Source: Dendrophyllia cribrosa (Eukaryota; Cnidaria; Anthozoa; Scleractinia; Dendrophylliidae). Taken from it: 64,000 nt of DNA. The DNA lies in NCBI GenBank assembly GCA_024195265.1, contig JAJLRJ010000003.1:32621643-32685642 (forward strand), written 5' to 3'. The notes beneath the pieces are model-generated. The model did no database searches. It saw only the letters and a program-made list of their open reading frames with translations, and was not told the DNA's origin. Both the position numbers and the translations under genes were made by a program. This document shows, piece by piece, positions 24,441 to 57,115 of the stretch (position 1 is the first letter of the stretch; every line of letters starts with the position of its first letter).

Positions 24441-25443
24441 GCCCTTTGATTAAACTTGACTACAGTGTAACTCTAGAAATTAATTTATTTCTCAATATTT
24501 ATAGTTTTACTTTCTTTATCTTAATATTTTTAAACTCACTGTTTATTTACAATCATTTTTCCCAAAAGAAAATTATTGGGGAAAATATGTGTTTTGTAAC
24601 TTAAATGATTTGAAAAATAGATTTATTGAGTGGCCAATAATTGTTGTGGTTTAAATTTTTCTTTGCTTTGAAAATTTTCAAACCAATTTTATTTTTATTT
24701 TCCTTTGTCTCATTCATTATCATATTCTAAGACAAAGAAAAAAAATCAAAGTGGTTTAAAAAACATTAAAACCAAAGAAAAATTCGAACCAAAGAAAATG
24801 AACCACTGACGACAGCTACATGTAACTGCTGACTTGTAGCTCAGCTATTGTATACTTGTAGCTCAGCAATTGTATACATTATAATGTTATTATCATTAAA
24901 TCACAATTGAAATAAGTGTATGAATCATTTTTTTATTAAGGGACCAATTTTTATTAATAATTAATGATTTCCACTCAAAAGAATCATTTTGCAATAATCA
25001 TTGTTCACATTTGCAACTCTAATCCAATGAAAATATATCATGTTCAATTCTCTGAGCATTCTTTACAAATTGTAACAAATCAAAACCCTTGAATGAAAAA
25101 AAAAATTCCAAGTTAGAAAAAACAACAATTATTGTATTTCTTAACTGCACAGTCTGTCTTTTAATTTTGGAATAAACTATGTGGAATGCTATATGTACAT
25201 TTTTCCAATTATCATTAATTATTAATGATAAAATAACATTTTACTCTATGTTTCCATGGTCTCAAAACTTTACCTGACTAACTCAGTGTAAATCCTTTTG
25301 CAAGCTTTAAAATACTTATGTTGGCAATGAACACAGTTGTTCACAGACTTACTGGATAACTTTAGTTGGTGATTCTGTCTTTTGGAACTATCTTTGTAGA
25401 GCTTGATTATGATTCTGTGTGATTACCTTCTCTGGAATAATAT

Positions 25444-46231
<20,788 letters not shown>

Positions 46232-46523
46232 ATACTTCTGCTTTCCAATACAATTGATTTCCAAGAAGACGGCATACGGTCATTGCTATAAGTTACAATA
46301 TTGGAAAGGCAGAGACAAAATGTGACGGGTGATGTCCGAGAATATAGAACATTTGATCTTTATGCTTTGCTTGTGCTTTTATCTCCGTTAAAAGGATTAC
46401 TGAAGGTGAATAAGGCGTACAAAGATCCCCTTTAACTTAAAAATAACGTTATGTAAGTTCGGCCTGCAATTTGTTTATGAGTCCATTTTCCAGGGCGGGG
46501 TTTATCAAAAAGTAAATAACGGC

Positions 46524-46817
46524 ATTTAAGGGTAGTGTCACGGTCTAGTTTTGTCATAAATTACTATCCTAGTGTACCAAGATTGTCGATGAGTGGCTCT
46601 AGTCATAGACGGACCAGGTTTGAATGAATTACAACTTGAGAAAAGCTCGCATTTTCGTTCCCAAACCGGACTGCAACAGACCATGATTTGTTCCTCTTTC
46701 AAAAATGGGTGATAACTTTCTCTTGCTGTTTAAATATTATTTTGTGTTATAAGTTAAAGTAGCTGGCATGGTTTTCAGACCCAAAAAGGTCCAAATCCCG
46801 GTGACACTGCCCATTTA
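46524..46817. mobile_element. MITE (GGGGCAGTGTCAC-type ends)
   Basis: Left AAGGGTAGTGTCACGG and right CCGGTGACACTGCCCATTTAA. It is an uninterrupted relative of 44866-45510, about 290 bp long, and lies about 300 bp beyond the PLAT/ankyrin stop codon. Confidence 0.65.
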
Positions 46818-49099
46818 AGTGGCAAGATCTCCATCCTTCGGATAAAATTTACCCATTTGTTCACATTCAGTTTTTTGCTGGATGGGGTATAGCGAACGCG
46901 AAACATCGCAAAATGTACAGGATTATGTTATCCATTCTTTGAACAATCGAAACCAGGACTTTTGAGCTCAAATAATGCCAAATAATATATTTTGATTGTG
47001 GATTAGCGGCACTTATGTAGATAAAATATTTTATAGATTGTATACTATGTGATAGGTGACCTCTGAAATGATTTCACTTGTCATGCATGGGGTCGCTGAC
47101 GCACTTTTGGTTGGAAGATGTGCGCGGGACCAGATTGTAACGGACCGGGTGTAATTCACATAATTAATTTTTTAGACATTATCTGGTAGAAGTTTCCCAA
47201 ATATGAAAGAATAGTAGTTTGTACATGTTTATTGGGGTTTTTAGAATCGGTGGGAAGTAAAACACAAGAGGCTCGTTCCCCCATGTGTAACACGGAGGTT
47301 GGTCTTCTGAATGTGTTCCTTAGATAAGTATCATAATTTAAATAGGCTTTGTCCATACACAAAACTCTTAACTTACGAGCGCTTTTTGATTGACAATAGA
47401 AAATACTTAGTTCTTCCTTTAATCTTGCTAAGCTCTATAACTGCGTCCAAGTCTTGTGCAATATGTTTTAGCAAGACATAACAAAAATGGTTTGTTTGTT
47501 TGTTTGTTTTTCCCCTTCAACCAATCAGGACTAAAACCATTTTCAGAGACTTGGCACCGGTTGTAAGGTTTTTTCCCGCCCTTATGATTGGTTAACTTCA
47601 ATGGTTAACCTGATTGACCAGATAATTACAGCTGATTCTCTCGCAAGCGACCATCCTGGGGCCAGGAAAGATGGGAGTGATCGCTCAGAGGGAGGCAACT
47701 GTACCCTTCAGTTTTTTTTTTCCATTTGTCGACTGTCCTTAAAAAGAAACCGCTCCCTCATTTTGTTTTTCAGCAGGCAATCTCATATTCAGCTACATTT
47801 GTAAAGCAACAGGTTGTCATCCTTGTCACCGATCGATTAATCATGAAAACTTTAGCCAAGTTTTATTGCCATGTAAGATTTATCTCCTCGTGCATTGATA
47901 CCCGATAACCACTTATTATGCTTACGGACTTCTGTCTTTTATAGAAAATTATTTATGAAGCAACGATGAAGTATCGTTGCCTTGGTTGCAACTGAGCGTC
48001 GAAATTATTTGTCATAAATGGCTTATAAAATGTTTATTACATGATAGCGAGAATCCTGGTGTCCCTTGCATACTTTATTGCGGTCGTCATGCAACGAGAC
48101 GCTTAGCGTAACGATTTGTGATCTGATTTGTTTTTCGTTTCGCGACGATCCAATTAAGGGGGAGTCTGGAACTTTGCGAAATTTAGTAAAAAAAAAAAGA
48201 CATTGAAAATTTAGTTTAAAGTTTTTACTTTAAAAGTGAGTTTACCCAAAATAGTCCGCTGACAACCTGGGGTGCTCAATTTTCTGTTGTTGTTTTAAAA
48301 TCTCTCCCTCCTTACCAGGTTCCTCTCTTAACTGCTGTGCACTAAGGTTACACCGTTATATTTGATCATAGAGTTAACTAAGGAGAAAAGCTCATTTGAG
48401 ACAAATAAGGCGTTATAGCTTTTGTACAGTAAGAATACGTTTTGAAATAAAACTTTTATAGTAATTTATATTGCAAGGAATTGTTTTCCTTACCTTAACC
48501 TTTATTCTCTCCGTGCCACAAGGTACATTATACCGTCACGCTATCTGACCAACTCACCCTATTCTGCGTTGCCACTTTGGCTACATTCCAGCTCTTCCAC
48601 CCCGCCTTGCTCCGCGCCTTCAGTACGATTCTTCTCCATGTTGTCTTCGGCTATCCTCTTGCCCTCCGACCATCTGGTGTCCATCCCAGTGCTTTCAGGC
48701 AGTCGTTCTCGCCCTCTGTCCCAACCAATTCCACACACATTCTCAAGTTCTTTTTCCTTATAAATTAAAGTAGACAAACGTTTTTGACTTTCGTGATCTT
48801 AATTTCGATCCTATAAACGTAGATAGATTTTAGTTGGAAGAAAAAGAACATAGGTACGCAACGCGTACCTGAAGATATTTGCACTAACAACACTTAGCTA
48901 AGAGTTGAAATTTTCTCATGTAGCTTTCGATTTTACAGCACGCGTGAAAATCGCCTGACGCAAGGTTGTGTCCTTTAGTGTACAAGCCATAAGAAGATAA
49001 AAATTGAAAATCAAAATCATTTCTGGTTTGAAGATGTTTTGTAATTAAATTTCAAGCTGTTGATAATCCTTAACTTTTAGCGGCGTCACTGCGGTAAAT

Positions 49100-49905
49100 A
49101 ACTTTAAACTATGAAAACATCTTGGCCTGGGTGAAACGAGACAACCTGATGACGTAATACACTGGGGAATTACCAACAAAGGTTAACAGCCGAGTGAGCG
49201 AGCGATGACAGCGATCAAGCGACATCTTCCCCTTACGCTACAAAATCCATTCGAAGTCCACAGATCGGTTTTAATTTTCCATACTGAGTTTGAAGTAAAA
49301 AAATTGAAAAGTAAACGCAACAGATTTAAAACGACTAAAACATCTTAGCGTGACATAAATATGCATTGTGTGTCGAGACAAAAGGGTGACGTCATACACT
49401 GGGGAATTAGAAAAACGTTTACGTCCCAAGTGAGAGCTAATTTGCATATCTATCCCCATATACAATATCTCGTTCAACGCTTCGCGTATTTACGAGAAAA
49501 TAAGCGTACAGTCAAACCCCAAACAAAAGCGGCCACCCTCTTAAGCGGCCAGTTATCAAGGCCACGAATTTATTGTCACTATAGGGAAGATATCAATGAC
49601 GTCACCAATTGTTATTAATGTGCCAACCAGAGCCTTATTGGCTGCCGAAACAAAGGGTTCTTTGTTCTAGTGGCTGGCACATTTGAATAACAAAAAGAAT
49701 GTTTGTAAACAGATATCTTCCCTATACTGTAAATAAAACGATAAAAACATCTTAGCATGACATGAGTATGCATCGCCTGAAACGAGACTTGTGGATGACG
49801 TAACACACTGGGGAATAACAAATAGTTTACAGCCGATGGAAGGTGGGAGTAAAAATTGGCATATCTGTATCTCGTTCAACGCTTCGCGTTTTCACGAGAT
49901 AAAAA
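49100..49905. repeat. Two inverted copies of repeat family D (49100-49500 and 49735-49905)
   Basis: Both contain CATCTTAGC(G/A)TGACATAA(A/G)TATGCAT-like sequence and CTCGTTCAACGCTTCGCGT, the complement of blocks at 24060 and 43318. Between them at about 49500-49560 is a short AAGCGGCCACCCTCTTAAGC repeat related to the 62722 element. Confidence 0.6.
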
Positions 49906-50248
49906 TGGTTTTAAAAAAGCCAACGTCAGCTTTCGGGCAGTAATTATCGTTTTCTTGTATTTTGAGATCGCTAAGTCCTATGTTATTTTTTGTGGCAGTT
50001 ATTACAAAATGCTCGATTTGTTCCAATTTATGATAGATGTCTTATGATAAATTGCACCCAGCTTTATAATTTACTGCGCGCTGATATTACAAAGTAAGAC
50101 TTCATATCAATTCACCATAGATGTGTTATTTCAAATTGTAACTGCTACAATTTGCGACAGGTATTACAAAACGCGTCCTGATCTGCTTTTACAGTTTACT
50201 GCAAGTATTACTGACAAAACGCAAAGTTATTAAAGGGCCTGATTACAA

Positions 50249-50957
50249 TCACGGTGGGCACAGAAGCCTCAAAAAGTGGCAAGGGTAATAATAACTTTTT
50301 CCGTTTTGATGTTGTTAACGTGAAATTTCACAACAGCCAAGGACTCATGTTCACAAATCGAATATTTTTTTCATTATCTTTTTTTTGCAATTTTTGGCGG
50401 GAAAATGACGTCATAAAGTAGGCGCCAAAAAAATAACTTAGTATTATGGGATATCTGATGACAATTTCTGAAAGTACTCGCTACAAGCATCTCAAAACTG
50501 AAAAAATCTCGCAAATATGTTGATTCGATCAAAAGATATGACATTTCAAAATTTGAATTTCCCGCCCATATTCTGCTGGGGTCAAAGTTCATTTAGAATC
50601 AAATCGACTGAAAACTTGCGCTTCAAACTACTTTAACAGTTTTGAACCTAGGAAGCTGAAATTTTACAACAATATAGAAGTTATCATTGGAAAAAATCCT
50701 ATGATTTTTGTTTTTCAAATTTAAGTATTTTGGCGGGAAAATGACGTCACAAAGATGGCGCCAAAATGTTAAATTAGTATTATGGGATATCTGATGACCG
50801 TTTTTGAAAGTACAACGCCATAATAATGTCAAAAGTGAAAAAAGTTCGTAAATATGTTGATGCGATCCAAAGATATGGCATTTCGAAGTTGGTATTGCCG
50901 CCATTTTGTTACGACGGAAATATATGCCACTTTTTGAGGCTTCTGTGCCCACCGTGA
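50249..50957. mobile_element. 709-bp element with about 32-bp perfect terminal inverted repeats
   Basis: The ends read TCACGGTGGGCACAGAAGCC and continue CTCAAAAAGTGGC, exactly mirrored at 50926-50957. The interior is duplicated: GGCGGGAAAATGACGTCA and TTAGTATTATGGGATATCTG each occur twice about 340 bp apart. No transposase. Confidence 0.8.
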
Positions 50958-51623
50958 ATTTACTACAAATGTTGAAAACCGCAACGTTATTACAATATAT
51001 TATAGATGTGTTGTGACAAGTATTATTACAATCCAGTTCTGCCCGGTATTACAAAAGGCAATGTTGATTCAATATACCGTAGATGTGTTATTAAAAATTG
51101 CGACAAGGGTAATTTTAATTCACTGCAGGTAATGAAAACCGCAACGTTATTACAATATATCATAGATGCGTTGTTAAAATTGTGACAAGTATTATTACAA
51201 TTTCAGTGTGATATTACAAAAGGCAATGTTATTTTAATAAACCGTAGATGTGTTATTGAAAATTGCGACAACGCTTATTTCAAGTCAGTACTACAGGTAT
51301 TATAAAATACAATGTTATGATCATGTACTACGGTGATTTTCTTTACATTCGGTTTTTCTTTGTCCAATTAGTGATTCCAATTGGTCTAATTGCAGCTTTT
51401 GACAACAAAACAGAACTCAACACGACATTTTTAAGTTCTTTAATTTGTTTTCGTTAAACAAGCTGCTGGTAATAAAAACTCACAAGGGACAAAAAATAAT
51501 CATGACGCACCTAGCTAATTTGATGACCGACAGGCGAAAGAGATGTTAAACATTCGTTTTATAATGAAAGGAGTTATGACTTATTAAAGCGCTCACTTGC
51601 ACATTGACCCGCATTCCAGTAAA

Positions 51624-52562
51624 ATGGAGCTAAAAAACTTTACTGGAGAGGAAAACCAGAAAACAACCGCAGAATTGTATTGCTCAGCAGAATTAACTGG
51701 AGAAGCACGCAATCATTTAATATTTCTTTCAGCGCCGAACATTTTTCTTTCCATAACCGCATTTCTGGGTAACAGTCTGATTCTAGTTGCCCTTCACAAG
51801 GAGTCTTCACTTCATCCGCCGTCCAAACTCCTGTATCGTAACCTAGCGGTAACTAATCTCTGTGTTGGTATCATTGTGGAGCCTCTTATCGTTACTTACT
51901 GGATATCTGTGTTTAACGAACAATGGAATATCTGTCGCTACGCAGTTTACTCAAATAATATCGCTGGCTATATTTTGTGTTTAGTGTCTTTATTAACACT
52001 GACTGCAATAAGCGTGGACAGACTTCTCGCCCTGTTGCTAGGGCTCAGATACAGACAAGTTGTGACTTTAAAGAGAACACATCTCGCTGTAGCCGTATTT
52101 TGGGTTGCGTTTATTGACAGCGCAGCAATGTACCCTTGGAACCCGCTGATATCCTCAAAGTATAGCATCATCGTCTCATTACTGTGTCAAGTTACCGCCT
52201 TTATCTCTTACACAAAAATTGTTCTCACTCTACGCCACAACCAAAATCAAGTACAGAACCAAGTTTCTCAAGGACAACCGAGCCAAGCAATTTCACTGAA
52301 CATAGCTCGATACAGAAAGGCAGTGTCCAGTGCACTGTGGGTGCAGGTAACATTTGCAGTTTGTTATCTGCCGTGTGGAATAGTGTCTGCTATGATTCCT
52401 CAGAGAGACATACCCTTCTCTGTTTACCTTGCTTTACAATATACGTCTACTTTACTTTACTTAAACTCTTCATTGAATCCGTTGCTTTATTGCTGGAAGA
52501 TCGGAGAAGTGAGGCAGGCAGTGAAGGACACGATCAGACAATTTTGCTGTTCATCGACTTAA
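51624..52562 (+). CDS. Class A (rhodopsin-like) GPCR, single exon, 312 aa
   Basis: An intronless reading frame with seven hydrophobic segments. TM1 has LGNSLILVAL (N50 at position 1.50). TM2 has RNLAVTNLCVG, with Asn78 where class A receptors almost always have Asp2.50. Cys104 sits at the top of TM3 and Asp132-Arg133-Leu134 replaces DRY. TM6 has CYLP (250 = Pro6.50) and TM7 has NPLLY (285-289). The C-terminus ends in a possible palmitoylation pair (CCSST). The second extracellular loop is very short and has no Cys to pair with Cys104, which recalls the melanocortin/adenosine (MECA) group by loop length only. The ATG at 51624 was chosen; the frame is open a little upstream but without an ATG. 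The ligand cannot be inferred. Confidence is high for the family and low for any subfamily. Confidence 0.9.
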   Translation: MELKNFTGEENQKTTAELYCSAELTGEARNHLIFLSAPNIFLSITAFLGNSLILVALHKESSLHPPSKLLYRNLAVTNLCVGIIVEPLIVTYWISVFNEQWNICRYAVYSNNIAGYILCLVSLLTLTAISVDRLLALLLGLRYRQVVTLKRTHLAVAVFWVAFIDSAAMYPWNPLISSKYSIIVSLLCQVTAFISYTKIVLTLRHNQNQVQNQVSQGQPSQAISLNIARYRKAVSSALWVQVTFAVCYLPCGIVSAMIPQRDIPFSVYLALQYTSTLLYLNSSLNPLLYCWKIGEVRQAVKDTIRQFCCSST

Positions 52563-52734
52563 TTCATAAATATACTCATTTATGTAAAGAAGGTTATCTT
52601 GAGAAACGTATGTTAGGTTTAGTGACGCTAGATTCAACGTCTCCGGTCATTATATAGTGAAAAATTAACGATTTGCGTCGTTCATTTAATAGAAGCATGA
52701 AATGTGATACAGCCTATTAGATTTTAAAACTATG

Positions 52735-52740
52735 AATAAA
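52735..52740 (+). promoter_or_regulatory. Candidate polyadenylation signal of the GPCR gene
   Basis: AATAAA lies 173 nt after the GPCR stop codon, with a second AATAAA-containing stretch a few bases further on. Position and strand fit the 3' UTR of the intronless receptor. This is a motif match only. Confidence 0.4.
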
Positions 52741-53072
52741 GAGGAAAATAAAACGATATTTAATTCTGTTCTCTTTCTCCTTGTTATCCACTGTTATTGT
52801 AAAAACGTAGTTTTATAAACACATGTGCGGGTTTGAATTATAAGTAGTTAGGTGGGTATGGCTGGGAGCATTCGGGATTTTGATTTCTTACATTCATTCA
52901 TAGGCGACTAAGTTGTAAAAACGTTGAAGAGGATGAAAAACTTCGAAAAATACATTCGAAGAAAAGGCGAGAAATTTCTGTTTCGCTAACATTTTCTATT
53001 TCGTGTTTATTCGAGTAACGTCTAGAAATGAAGAAAAAACATCACTTTTGAAAACATGCAATTGTGTGGTGT

Positions 53073-53157
53073 AGTTGCTTTACTGCTGGAAGATCAGAGA
53101 GAATTAAGCGAGACAAGCAATGAAGGACACAATTAGACAACTTTGCTGTTCATCGAG
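53073..53157 (+). pseudogene. Duplicated 3' scrap of the GPCR gene
   Basis: About 85 nt closely match 52478-52560, the end of TM7 and the C-terminal tail of the GPCR (LLYCWK... to the CCSS tail). A small insertion after the ATC/AGA codons shifts the frame and produces an in-frame TAA. No upstream receptor sequence accompanies it. It is a partial tandem duplicate or the remnant of a second receptor copy. Confidence 0.75.
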
Positions 53158-53175
53158 ATCAGGATTTACATGCAT

Positions 53176-53764
53176 TTTAACCCTCGGACGTACAAGGGGG
53201 AGGGGGGTGGATGCCACCCCCTCTTAAGGTTTTTCTCCGATATTTTCAAGACCATTTTCAATAGCTGTTCGTTTATCCTTGAGACACATTTTGTAAAGGA
53301 TTGCGACAACCGGATGCTATGGTAACGAGATATGACGTTATAAGTAACATCTGGTCAAGCCATTTTTGAAAAAAATGCGTGTTTTCACCTTTTTTCAGTG
53401 AAAAAACATATAAAATGCTACCAAAGGCATGAAAATGTTTAATTTTATGTTATTTTGCAACTCTAGCAAACAATATTTGCAATTTCCGCATTTTCCCGAA
53501 AATTTTGAATTTTTAGTAAAATCCAAGATGGCGGCTATCTTGGCGGCCACTGTGGATGACGTCACGCACCCCCAGCAGCGCATAATATTTACCTTATCTT
53601 GTAGAGCACACCGCGGGCTATCCATTAGATGTAAAATATTTCCGAAATATTGCAACATCGCAAAAACCCAAGGGGGTGGGGTAGGTTACAACACGCACGC
53701 CCCCCCCCCCCCCCCCCCCCCTTGTACCACGGTGGGGGTATTGCGTGTACGTCTGAGGGTTAAA
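53176..53764. mobile_element. Inverted-repeat element with a terminal poly-C run
   Basis: Left TTTTAACCCTCGGACGTACA and right GTACGTCTGAGGGTTAAA are inverted ends. G-rich sequence near the left end (53194-53208) pairs with a 22-nt C run near the right (53700-53721). It immediately follows the GPCR scrap. Confidence 0.7.
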
Positions 53765-53935
53765 CCGTACCAAGAACTCTACGAGTAGTGAAACCGGCTT
53801 TAAGGGTCTGAATTTTCATCTGGTTTACTATCAAAATATCTAACAGTTCAGTTCGTTTGTCAAAAATTAAAGTTTTCAGCTTTTGTCGCTAAAAACTGAT
53901 TACTGGGTTGAATTTCTCTTCGAACAACAATATCC

Positions 53936-53937
<2 letters not shown>

Positions 53938-53990
<53 letters not shown>
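53938..53990. repeat. Tetranucleotide microsatellite (ACAT)n
   Basis: About 13 copies of ACAT. Confidence 0.95.
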
Positions 53991-53992
<2 letters not shown>

Positions 53993-54249
53993 ACTTTATT
54001 TAAACTCGGTAAAATCATTCAGTATATATATAAAAAGTGACAATTATATCATTAAAAATATATATACATTTCACTTACTGTTTTACAAGGTTGCCGAGTG
54101 GGAAACCGATGATTGAAATAGGTCCTGCAAGTACACTGGGGCTAATTTGTTGAGGGACTTAAACATCACAACTGCCTTTTGCTTTTTTCGTCTTACTGAG
54201 AGTGACGCACGCACGATATAAATTAAAGCAAAAGTCTTGCTTGTGGGGT

Positions 54250-54790
54250 CGTGTTTCTAGCTACAAATTAAGTTGATATCTTCCTCTTGGTATTCTACAA
54301 CTATTTCATGTCTGACAAAGATGCTTTACGTTTTAATTCGAGGCAGTTTTGAGCCAGAAACATCACAATCCCCGTGACATAGATGTTATCTTAAACAAAA
54401 CCCCCATTTCACCTAACGAGAAGAAAACTTGCCTTCAGTACAGCTTCCTATCTAGAACTATAAAACAATTGAACAATTTGCCTGCTGTTTTGGCTACAGC
54501 TCCTAATATTAACTCTTTTAAGAGTGGGGTTTGTCAGCTGACGCATTAAGAACTTTAAGAACTTGACCGCGACCAGAGCACATAAGCCTCGAAGAGAGGG
54601 ACTGCTCTCATTAAATGTAATGGTAAATGTAAATGTAAATGGTCGAGTTTCTCTTTGAAAAGTCACTTATAATAAATTGATATCTTCCTCTTGGTATTCT
54701 ATAACCATTTCGTGTCTGACAAAGATGCTTTGCGTTTCAATTCGAGGCAGTTTTGAGCCAGAAACATCACAATCCCCGTGACCCTCCCAA
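54250..54790 (+). mobile_element. LINE C-terminal fragment between two direct repeats of about 118 bp
   Basis: The frame at 54349-54546 reads FLSRTIKQLNNLPAVLATAP and ends NINSFKSGV. This resembles the last residues of non-LTR retrotransposon ORF2 proteins. It is followed by a GTAAAT-type tail (54615-54640), as found at LINE 3' ends. About 118 bp starting TTGATATCTTCCTCTTGGTA occur at 54261-54378 and again at 54666-54783. Everything 5' of the fragment is missing. Confidence 0.6.
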
Positions 54791-56047
54791 AACCCCCATT
54801 TCACAGTTGTTTATAGGTCACGCGACAATTCCTTGTCTTCTCTTCTGCGACCAAAAAAGTTAAAACAGGCGGATTGAAGTAAAATGAAGCTAAATACAAA
54901 ATTCAAGGGATAAAGTCCTTAAGCGGCAACGTAAAAAACAAATTGAAAATCAATCAAGTTAGTTGCTAGGAGCGACGCCATTTTAAATATGCACACAACT
55001 GAACGACTTAATGCGTTAAATTTGGTGATCTTTCCGGGACTGTCTCGCACATTGCATGTGAAGAATGTTCTTTTTTCAAACTCGTATTTTCAAACGCGTA
55101 TGGTTCACCATTCAAATCCTTTCAATAGGAAAAATCTATTTCCATTATACAACTTAATAAAGCACTGAACAGTGCTATTAATAAAACAGGTATTCAGAAG
55201 AATCGGTCCACCATGTACTAGATGGTAAACAAATGGTTCAGTTTACGCAGTGACAGTTCACTGAAGTCTCAAGAATCGACATGAATATGTTCGCAAAAAT
55301 ACCAGAAGTTATTGATCTTCAGCAGAAACTTTCCCTTTTAGGAATGTCATTAGAAAGCTAAAATTATTTGCCAATGCATTTTTCAAAAATGCTGGCCGTT
55401 TAGTATCCCGTGAATTAGGCCAGATATCTACAATCCCCAAAATACATCTGCCCTCTATCTTGGAAACTACTTAAAAGTAGAACTTTCTAGAACATTTATG
55501 TTACCCAAAATCTCCCCTTTTGAGTATATATTAAAACATGTTTCGTGATTCGCTTTAGCAAAGCCACAAAATAAACACTGTTTTCCTGACTAGTCTTATG
55601 GCAACTAAGTGAGTTACTGACCTTATCTCTGATTTACAGTCGCTATTACACTTGATCATTTAAAAACGAACTTGATCAAGTCTTCGGTTTACAGCCGTTT
55701 TATACAAAATTTCACTGACTTTCACATACTTTAAATTCTCGTCTTCCGAAATAACTGGGTGTTTCTTGGTGTTGCGGAAGCCATTGTTGGTTAGCTTTTG
55801 TGTTGTGGTGTAGGTATTGTTATTGGTGCCGATCACACCATCCGCAACACCAAGAAACTACCAAATAACTAGTTTTCACATACTAAAACAGATCATCTTT
55901 TCTATTTGATTCATTGTTACATGTAAAGAAGCTTTTCACTTGACTCCAGTGATAAGAACGCAGCATTTATAATTACAAATTTGAAGAAAAAAAAATTGGT
56001 ATGGGTAAACGTGATAATTTGGACTATTTTTCAAATTATAATACCGT

Positions 56048-57115
56048 ATGAACGATGGATGTTATACCGCAGATCTGAGGTATGGATGTTATACCACAGA
56101 TCTGAGGTATGGATGTTATACCCCAGATCTGAGGTATGGATGTTATACCCCAGATCTGAGGTATGGATGTTATACCCCAGATCTGAGGTATGGAAGTTAT
56201 ACCCCAGATCTGAGGTATGAATGTTATACCACAGATCTGAGGTATGGATGTTATACCCCAGATCTGAGGTATGGATGTTATACCCCAGATCTAAGGTATG
56301 GATGTTATACCCCAGATCTGAGGTATGGAAGTTATACCCCAGATCTGAGGTATGGAAGTTATACCCCAGATCTGAGGTATGGAAGTTATACTCCAGATCT
56401 GAGGTATGGATGTTATACCACAGATCTGAGGTATGGATGTTATAGACCACTTTCATAATGGCGGCCGATTTATTTATTCTTTTATATGTATGTTAATTAG
56501 CCTCACTGGCCTCGGTAACATGTGCAAAATTCAAAAGAATTTTTACTCTAAAATGAGGCCAGTAAGGCTAATTAACATACATATAAAAGAATAAATAAAT
56601 CGGCCACCATTATGAAAGTGGTCTATACCACAGATCTGAGGTATGGATGTTATACCCCAGATCTGAGGTATGGAAGTTATACCCCAGATCTGAGGTATGG
56701 ATGTTATACCGCAGATCTGAGGTATGGATGTTATACTCTAGATCTGAGGTATGGATGTTATACCGCAGATCTGAGGTATGGATGTTATACCCCAGATCTG
56801 AGGTATGGATGTTATACTCCAGATCTGAGGTATGGATGTTATACCCCAGATCTGAGGTATGGATGTTATACCCAAGAACTGAGGTATGGATGTTATACCG
56901 CAGATCTGAGGTATGGATGTTATACCCCAGATCTGAGGTATGGATGTTATACCCCAGATCTGAGGTATGGATGTTATACCCCAGATCTGAGGTATGGATG
57001 TTATACCCCAGATCTGAGGTATGGTCGTATGGAAGTTATACCCCAGATCTGAGGTATGGATGTTATACCCCAGATCTGAGGTATGGATGTTATACCGCAG
57101 ATATGAGGTATAAGT
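56048..57115. repeat. 27-bp satellite array, split by a MITE
   Basis: The unit ATGGATGTTATACCCCAG plus ATCTGAGGT repeats about 15 times in 56048-56444 and about 18 times in 56624-57115, with single-base variants (CCCCAG, CCACAG, CCGCAG, GGAAGT). The unit contains the palindrome AGATCT. Because it is a multiple of three without a stop in several frames, it yields repeated open frames on both strands. I do not consider these genes. Confidence 0.95.
56445..56623. mobile_element. 179-bp palindromic MITE inserted in the satellite
   Basis: Left GACCACTTTCATAATGGCGG and right CCACCATTATGAAAGTGGTC are inverted ends with arms of about 75 nt. TATA flanks both sides (or TA, since the site is itself palindromic). 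The satellite resumes in register after it. Confidence 0.85.

Larger units (their letters stand above)
19406..25443. other. Spacer between the divergent FATP-A and PLAT/ankyrin genes
   Basis: About 6 kb between two head-to-head genes, so it should hold both promoters. The palindromic element at 20099-22150 occupies a third of it. From 22151 to 25443 the DNA is A/T-rich, with a repeat of family D (24060-24440) and an A/T-rich inverted repeat (about 24640-24815). No convincing exon or core promoter motif was seen. Confidence 0.6.
46232..51623. other. Spacer between the PLAT/ankyrin gene and the GPCR
   Basis: About 5.4 kb without a supportable exon. It contains MITEs and repeats (46524-46817, 49100-49500, 49735-49905, 50249-50957). 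The stretch 46818-49100 holds no recognised feature beyond short simple sequence (GTTT repeats near 47497). From 50958 to 51300 there are several degenerate GTTATTACAATATA(T)CATAGATG-like units. Confidence 0.6.

Noticed and set aside
48559..48777. Open frames on both strands rich in Ser/Pro or Glu/Arg
   Set aside because: Overlapping frames without domains. The region looks like a GC-richer noncoding patch or a decayed retroelement end.
51597..51623. Earlier start for the GPCR
   Set aside because: The upstream codon is TTG, and the first ATG in frame is at 51624.
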